DNA from: Candidatus Omnitrophota bacterium
Lineage (GTDB): Bacteria > Omnitrophota > Gorgyraeia > 2-01-FULL-45-10
DNA length: 9,990 nucleotides
Direction: 5' to 3'
Assembly (NCBI GenBank): GCA_030695725.1
Contig: JAUYPN010000070.1
Span: forward strand, 1-9,990
Positions 5,770 through 9,990 of this stretch are shown here, piece by piece. The notes under the pieces are model-generated. The model was given only the letters and a program-made list of their open reading frames with translations. It searched no databases and was not told where the DNA came from. The first letter of the stretch is position 1. The number at the start of each line of letters is the position of its first letter. The position numbers were made by a program, and so were the translations under genes.

Positions 5770-7112
5770 TATCTCTTCACCGATCTTTTTGATTCGACCG
5801 AGACTTTCGGATCGAACAATCTGATGATCTCCTTATTTTTGAGCTTGTCCGAAAATCTTGACAGCTCATGATCCGTCATGCTCTTTATCTCGATGCCGTT
5901 ATCGATCGAGTATCTTACGAGCTTACCCACTATCTCGTGAGCCGTCTTGAACGCCACTGACTTATTAACAAGATGATAGACGATATCCGTCGCGTACAGA
6001 GATTCGTCATCCAGCTGCGACTCTATCTTATCCTTATTGAATTTAAGCGTCTTTACAAGTCCCTTCAGCACTTTCAGCTCTTTTACGATCGTCTCGAACG
6101 AGTCAAAGAGGGGCTCTTTATCAAGCTGCATATCCCTGTTGTAGGATAAGGGCAGGCCTTTGATAATCGTCAGAAAACCTATACGATTGCCATATAATCT
6201 CCCGGCGCACCCTCTTATCATTTCCAGCGCGTCTGCATTCTTCTTCTGCGGCATCAGAGAGCTGCCCGTGCAGAACGCCTCATCTATATCGATAAAATCG
6301 AATTCTTTGGTCGACCATATTATGAGGTCTTCGGCGAATCTGGACAGATGCGCCGCTATGATGGCTGTAACATTCAAAGCCTCCGCCACAAAACCTCTGT
6401 CGCTCACTGTGTATACAGAATTTTTCGTGGGCTCCAGTTTCAATCCGGTAAGTCCCAATTTAAGTTTTTTGGCGTATTTATCCATGAGTACATTATAATG
6501 CTTCGCCTTTATGGGCGTCCCGGCGACTGCGCCCGCGCCCATGGTGAGTTTTATGTCCGTCGCGGCAATCTTAACTTTATCTACGCCGGCTTCAAGCATC
6601 ATGACGTAGGCACCAAGATAGTCTTTCAAATATACAGGCTGCGCATGCTGCATATGCGTAAAACCGGGCATTATAATATCGCTGTTGGCCTTGGCCAGAG
6701 ACTTTAACGCATTTGTCAGGTTCTCACCCAATATAGCGACTTGGGCCAATTTATCCTTGCAATAGACCTTTGTAGCAAAGACGACCTGGTCATTTCTCGA
6801 ACGGGCAGTGTGCAGTTTGAGCGCGAGATCGCCGATCTTTTGCTCAAGCATTCCCTGTATCTGGCTATGCACATCTTCATAGGACAGATCCGGAGAAAAT
6901 TTGCCCGCGCCCATCTTCAGAAGAGCGGTCTGTACCCTATAAACCTCTCCGGGCTTCAAATAGCCTGCCTTGCCGAGTATCTCCACATGGATGACGGAGC
7001 CCAGGATGTCATATTTGGCGAGCTTATAGTCGTAATGTATGGATCTGGTAAACTCTTCCACCGACGGATCCGTCGGTTTCGTGAATCTTCCACCCCAGAG
7101 TTTTTTAGCCAT
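5769..7112 (-). CDS. argH: Argininosuccinate lyase
   Basis: Fumarase/aspartase-superfamily homotetramer that cleaves argininosuccinate to arginine and fumarate. N-terminal KLWGGRF (4-10), HTARSRNDQ (101-109), GFTHMQHAQP with the conserved His at 153 (150-159), and the signature loop GSSLMPQKKN (283-292) with the catalytic serine are present. Several positions differ from the common consensus: HTA for HTG before RSRND, HSQIQ for the usual acidic HxxIE, and NAD for NPD after the signature loop. The C-terminus stops at SVESKRSVKR, without the GGT-containing tail usual in the family, giving 447 residues against about 460. AGGAG lies nine bases before ATG 7112. The 83-base gap from argG, partly filled by a REP-like repeat, is the largest in the operon. 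Confidence 0.93.
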   Translation of the reverse strand: MAKKLWGGRFTKPTDPSVEEFTRSIHYDYKLAKYDILGSVIHVEILGKAGYLKPGEVYRVQTALLKMGAGKFSPDLSYEDVHSQIQGMLEQKIGDLALKLHTARSRNDQVVFATKVYCKDKLAQVAILGENLTNALKSLAKANSDIIMPGFTHMQHAQPVYLKDYLGAYVMMLEAGVDKVKIAATDIKLTMGAGAVAGTPIKAKHYNVLMDKYAKKLKLGLTGLKLEPTKNSVYTVSDRGFVAEALNVTAIIAAHLSRFAEDLIIWSTKEFDFIDIDEAFCTGSSLMPQKKNADALEMIRGCAGRLYGNRIGFLTIIKGLPLSYNRDMQLDKEPLFDSFETIVKELKVLKGLVKTLKFNKDKIESQLDDESLYATDIVYHLVNKSVAFKTAHEIVGKLVRYSIDNGIEIKSMTDHELSRFSDKLKNKEIIRLFDPKVSVESKRSVKR

Positions 7113-7141
7113 TTTTGATATCTCCTATAAAATTTATTACA

Positions 7142-7201
7142 ATTTCTTTAGGGTCAGTCCCATTCACTAAGCAATAGACGCTTTTGGGACAGACCCTACA
7201 A
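7142..7201 (-). repeat. REP-like palindrome at the argG-argH junction
   Basis: TAGGGTC (7149-7155) pairs with GACCCTA (7192-7198) and GTCCC (7157-7161) with GGGAC (7186-7190), split by one A-A mismatch. AAGC/GCTT (7169-7172, 7180-7183) may extend the stem. Minus-strand GTAG (7199-7196) sits at its foot. It is the same 60-base element as 2086-2145, in the same orientation. The TAG inside GTAG is the argG stop codon, so the element overlaps the end of that gene. In the operon mRNA it would fold between argG and argH, where such hairpins can protect upstream RNA or lower downstream expression. Confidence 0.8.
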
Positions 7202-8377
7202 CGCTCTCCCTTTATATGGCAGCCCCCAGAGCTCGATGAAGCCCTTGGCGAGCGACCGGTCGAACTTGTCGCCCTTCTCATACGTCGCCAGATCTTTCTT
7301 ATAGAGAGAATTCGGCGATTTTCTGCCCACCACGGAGCAGTTTCCTTTGTGGAGCTTCAGTCTCACCGTGCCATTGACATATTCTTGAGTGTCGTCGATG
7401 AATTTGTCGAGAGCTTTCTTCAAAGGCGTATACCATAATCCGTAGTAGACGAGCTCGGCATATTTTAAAGCCACCGTATCCTTGTAATGCATAAGCTCTC
7501 TGTCCAACACGAGGCTCTCCAGCGCTTTATGCGCCGTGTAAAGTACCACGCCCGCCGGAGCCTCATAAATTTCCCTGGATTTTATCCCCACGAGCCTGTT
7601 CTCTATCATATCGCTTCTTCCGACGCCGGCGTCCCCGGCGATCTTCGCAAGCTTGAGGATAAGACTGACGCCATCCATCGCAATACCATTCAGCTTCACG
7701 GGAATGCCGGACTTAAAATCTACCTCGACATAGCAAGGCTTCGCTGTACAGCTGTCTATTCCTTTCGTAAGTTGATATGTATCTTCGTCAGGCTCGTAAT
7801 AAGGATCCTCCAGCTTCCCACTTTCAATCGATATTCCCCAAAGATTAACATCAATCGAGTAAGGCTTCTTCTTTGTTGTGTCGATGGGGATATTATTATT
7901 CTTCGCATATTCTATCTCTTCGCTTCTTGTCTTCAGTTCCCACTCTCTCACCGGCGCCAGTATCTTTAAATCCGGATCGAGCGCCATTACAGTTACTTCA
8001 AATCTTACCTGGTCGTTGCCCTTACCGGTGCAGCCGTGCGCCGCGTAACCGGCCTTCTCTTTTTGGGCCGCCTTTACCAGCCCCTTGGCTATGACCGGCC
8101 TTGAAAGCGCCGTCGCCAAAAGATAACCGCCCTCGTATATCGCATCGGCCTTCAGGGCCTTGAATACGAAGTCCTTCACAAATTCACTCTTCAGATCATC
8201 CACTATCACCTTGCTCGCCCCGGTCTTAAGGGCTCTTCTTTTATAGACCTCAAAGTCTGAGGCCTGCCCTACATCGGCCATATACGCGATGACCTCGTAG
8301 CTTTTCTTTACAAACCACTTTATGGCCACGGACGTATCAAGCCCGCCGGAATACGCAAGTACTACTTTTTTCGTCAT
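7196..8377 (-). CDS. argG: Argininosuccinate synthase
   Basis: ATP-dependent cytosolic ligase joining citrulline and aspartate through a citrulline-adenylate intermediate. The PP-loop AYSGGLDTS is at 8-16, the family block HGCTGKGNDQVRFE at 114-127, and LWGISIESGKLEDP at 179-192; YEGGYLLATALSRP (81-94) also matches. Length 393 is within the normal 390-410 range and no frameshift is seen. ATG 8377 follows GGGAGAG by eight bases and lies 15 bases after the argF stop. The last codons read GCG-TTG-TAG, and TTGTAG is shared with the other REP-like copy after dapB. The final Leu codon and the stop therefore appear to come from the repeat, perhaps replacing a slightly longer original C-terminus. Confidence 0.97.
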   Translation of the reverse strand: MTKKVVLAYSGGLDTSVAIKWFVKKSYEVIAYMADVGQASDFEVYKRRALKTGASKVIVDDLKSEFVKDFVFKALKADAIYEGGYLLATALSRPVIAKGLVKAAQKEKAGYAAHGCTGKGNDQVRFEVTVMALDPDLKILAPVREWELKTRSEEIEYAKNNNIPIDTTKKKPYSIDVNLWGISIESGKLEDPYYEPDEDTYQLTKGIDSCTAKPCYVEVDFKSGIPVKLNGIAMDGVSLILKLAKIAGDAGVGRSDMIENRLVGIKSREIYEAPAGVVLYTAHKALESLVLDRELMHYKDTVALKYAELVYYGLWYTPLKKALDKFIDDTQEYVNGTVRLKLHKGNCSVVGRKSPNSLYKKDLATYEKGDKFDRSLAKGFIELWGLPYKGRAL

Positions 8378-8392
8378 CTTATGAACTCTCCC

Positions 8393-9310
8393 CTATTTTA
8401 ATGTCTGCAGAAGGATCGCCTTCTGTATATGCATCCTGTTTTCCGCCTGGTCATAGACGACGGAATTCTTCGAATCGATCACCGAATCGGTGATCTCATC
8501 ACCCCTATGAGCGGGCAGGCAATGCATCACGAGACAATTCTTGTTAGTCATCTTCATAATATCGTCGTTTATCTGAAAACCTTTAAAGTCGTTCAGCCTC
8601 TTGGCCGACTCCTTCTCCTGGCCCATACTCACCCAGACATCGGTGTATATCACATCGGCGCCTTTGGCGCAGAATTTCGGGTCATGTGAGAACTCTATTC
8701 CCGCGCCCGAGACGAGAGCGAACTTCTTCGCGGCATCCATCGCCTTTTTATCCGGCTCATAGCCTTTCGGGGTGGCCGCCTTTAAATTGAGGCCCACTTT
8801 GGCACACACGCACATCAGAGAATTAAGTACGTTATTGGCATCTCCTATATAGGAGAGCGTTATGCCCTTAAAGGTCCCGAACTTCTCCTTAATTGTGAAT
8901 ATATCGCTTAACGCCTGACAGGGATGGGCGTAGTCGCTTAAGCCGTTTATCACCGGCACCGTCGCGTGCTTCGCCAGATCCTCCACATCGGCATGCTTAT
9001 AGGTCCTGGCGACAAGGCAGTCTAAATATCTGGAGAGGACCTTCGCCACATCTTTCACTGATTCTCTGCCGCCCATACCTATCTCCGATGGGCCCAGATA
9101 TATGGCGTAGCCGCCAAGCTGGACCATACCTATCTCAAAAGAGACTCTTGTCCTATTGGAAGGCTTCTGGAATATAAGCCCGATGGACTTGCCTTTCAAA
9201 AAGTCGGCGTACTGGGCCTTGTCTTTCTTTAATTTCCTGCCAAGCTCCAGTATATTTTCGATATACTCGGGCGTAAGGTCGCTTATTGAAAGCAGGTCTC
9301 TCTTTTTCAT
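8393..9310 (-). CDS. argF: Ornithine carbamoyltransferase
   Basis: Transfers the carbamoyl group from carbamoyl phosphate to ornithine, giving citrulline. The carbamoyl-phosphate loop reads SNRTR (51-55) where STRTR is the commoner form; HPCQ (129-132) is complete. Ornithine specificity, as opposed to aspartate or acetylornithine transcarbamylase, is supported by the DVWVSMGQE loop (SMG 228-230) and MHCLPAHRG (HCLP 263-266). Length 305 is normal for an anabolic enzyme. ATG 9310 is preceded by AGAGAGGG, which overlaps the argD stop (TAG, 9326-9324). The start is 13 bases beyond argD, so the two are co-transcribed and probably coupled. Confidence 0.96.
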   Translation of the reverse strand: MKKRDLLSISDLTPEYIENILELGRKLKKDKAQYADFLKGKSIGLIFQKPSNRTRVSFEIGMVQLGGYAIYLGPSEIGMGGRESVKDVAKVLSRYLDCLVARTYKHADVEDLAKHATVPVINGLSDYAHPCQALSDIFTIKEKFGTFKGITLSYIGDANNVLNSLMCVCAKVGLNLKAATPKGYEPDKKAMDAAKKFALVSGAGIEFSHDPKFCAKGADVIYTDVWVSMGQEKESAKRLNDFKGFQINDDIMKMTNKNCLVMHCLPAHRGDEITDSVIDSKNSVVYDQAENRMHIQKAILLQTLK

Positions 9311-9323
9311 CTTTAAACCCTCT

Positions 9324-9990
9324 CTATACTCTTGCCAATACTTTGTCCAATATCTTAACCGCCTTATCTATCTCAGGCTTCGTCACATTCATCGGCGGCA
9401 TTATCCTCAAAACATTACTTTGAGTACAATTTATCAAGAGCCCCTCTTCAAGGCACTTGGCGTATATACTGTCGGCCTCCACGCTTAGCTCAACGCCTAT
9501 AACGAGCCCCATGGACCTGACCTCTTTTATAAAGTGATATTTCTTTTTCAGAGTTTCTAATTTTTTCGTTAAATATGCGCCCTGTATTTTAGTATTCCTG
9601 AGTAATTTCTCTTTCTTTATCGCCTCGAATACCGCAAGCGCCGCCGCCGATACGAGCGGCGAGCCTCCGAAGGTGGACGCGTGCGTCCCGGGCGTAAGCA
9701 CATCCTGGAACTTCTCGGAGGCCACACATACGCCTATCGGGACTCCCCCGCCGATCGCTTTGGCGAGCGTCATGACATCCGGAGTCACGCCATAATTCTT
9801 GAAGCAGAACATTTCGCCGGTCCTGCCCATGCCGGTCTGGACTTCGTCCAGGATCATCAATATATCTTTTTCATCACAAATTCTTCTTACCTCTTTCATG
9901 TATTCCGGGTCTGCGATATTTATACCGCCTTCGCACTGTATCGGCTCGAACATCACCGCCGCCGTTTTATCCGTGATCGCTTCCTTAAGC
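9324..9990 (-). CDS. argD: Acetylornithine aminotransferase, C-terminal part (5' end outside window)
   Basis: Class III PLP aminotransferase converting N-acetylglutamate semialdehyde to N-acetylornithine. About 221 C-terminal residues are visible; the frame runs open to base 9990 (LKEAITDKTAAVMFEPIQ...), so the real start lies upstream. ILDEVQTGMGRTG carries the Asp that contacts the PLP ring nitrogen, LAKAIGGGVPIG the Schiff-base Lys, and THASTFGGSPL and VLRIMPPMN complete the family pattern. The usual EPIQGEGG reads EPIQCEGG. Known ArgD enzymes can also act as succinyl-DAP aminotransferase (DapC), relevant because no DAP aminotransferase is seen among the neighbouring lysine genes. A close relative such as AstC, GabT or LysJ cannot be excluded by sequence alone, but position before argF favours ArgD. 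Confidence 0.92.
   Translation of the reverse strand, partial: LKEAITDKTAAVMFEPIQCEGGINIADPEYMKEVRRICDEKDILMILDEVQTGMGRTGEMFCFKNYGVTPDVMTLAKAIGGGVPIGVCVASEKFQDVLTPGTHASTFGGSPLVSAAALAVFEAIKKEKLLRNTKIQGAYLTKKLETLKKKYHFIKEVRSMGLVIGVELSVEADSIYAKCLEEGLLINCTQSNVLRIMPPMNVTKPEIDKAVKILDKVLARV

Noticed and set aside
1..9990. tRNA, rRNA, riboswitch or defence-system genes
   Set aside because: No cloverleaf with a TTCGA-type loop, rRNA-like stretch, known riboswitch core or effector/immunity gene set was seen on either strand. The DUF4325/ATPase pair alone is not enough to call a system.

Overview
The window is bacterial chromosome. Every supported gene is on the minus strand, so transcription runs from base 9990 towards base 1. 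About 80% of it (2150-9990) is a compact biosynthetic operon of moderate GC with gaps of 15 bases or fewer or overlapping genes, except one 83-base gap. The first 2.1 kb is AT-rich, loosely packed and full of repeats. The combined arginine-lysine gene order, the divergent but complete enzymes and the REP-like repeats suggest an uncultured Gram-negative-type lineage such as Omnitrophota (OP3). That placement comes from general familiarity and is low confidence; no marker gene here fixes the taxon.

Operon, in transcription order: argD (3' part only, cut by the window edge), argF, argG, argH, lysA, dapF, dapA, dapB. ArgD to ArgH make N-acetylornithine, citrulline, argininosuccinate and arginine. 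DapA and DapB perform the first two committed steps of diaminopimelate synthesis, DapF epimerises LL-DAP to meso-DAP, and LysA decarboxylates meso-DAP to lysine. The two pathways join at an argH/lysA stop-start overlap. The middle DAP steps (DapL, or DapD plus DapC and DapE) are absent; DapC activity might come from ArgD, or the genes lie elsewhere.

Two 60-base repeats sit at gene 3' ends (2086-2145 after dapB; 7142-7201 at the end of argG). Each is an imperfect hairpin with GTAG at its foot on the minus strand, as in REP sequences mobilised by RAYT/TnpA-REP transposases. In argG the repeat supplies the stop codon.

Downstream of dapB, 1831-2083 holds a long multi-stem inverted repeat with a GC-rich hairpin core. 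A 49-of-50 copy of that core, with a diverged copy of one arm, lies inverted at the other end (16-183). Between them are three AT-rich genes: a membrane-anchored carbohydrate-binding-like protein (probably lacking its N-terminus), a histidine-kinase-type ATPase fragment that has lost its 5' half, and an intact small STAS-like DUF4325 protein just behind it. The most notable feature of the window is this island of partly decayed accessory genes bracketed by inverted repeats. No complete new system is visible.
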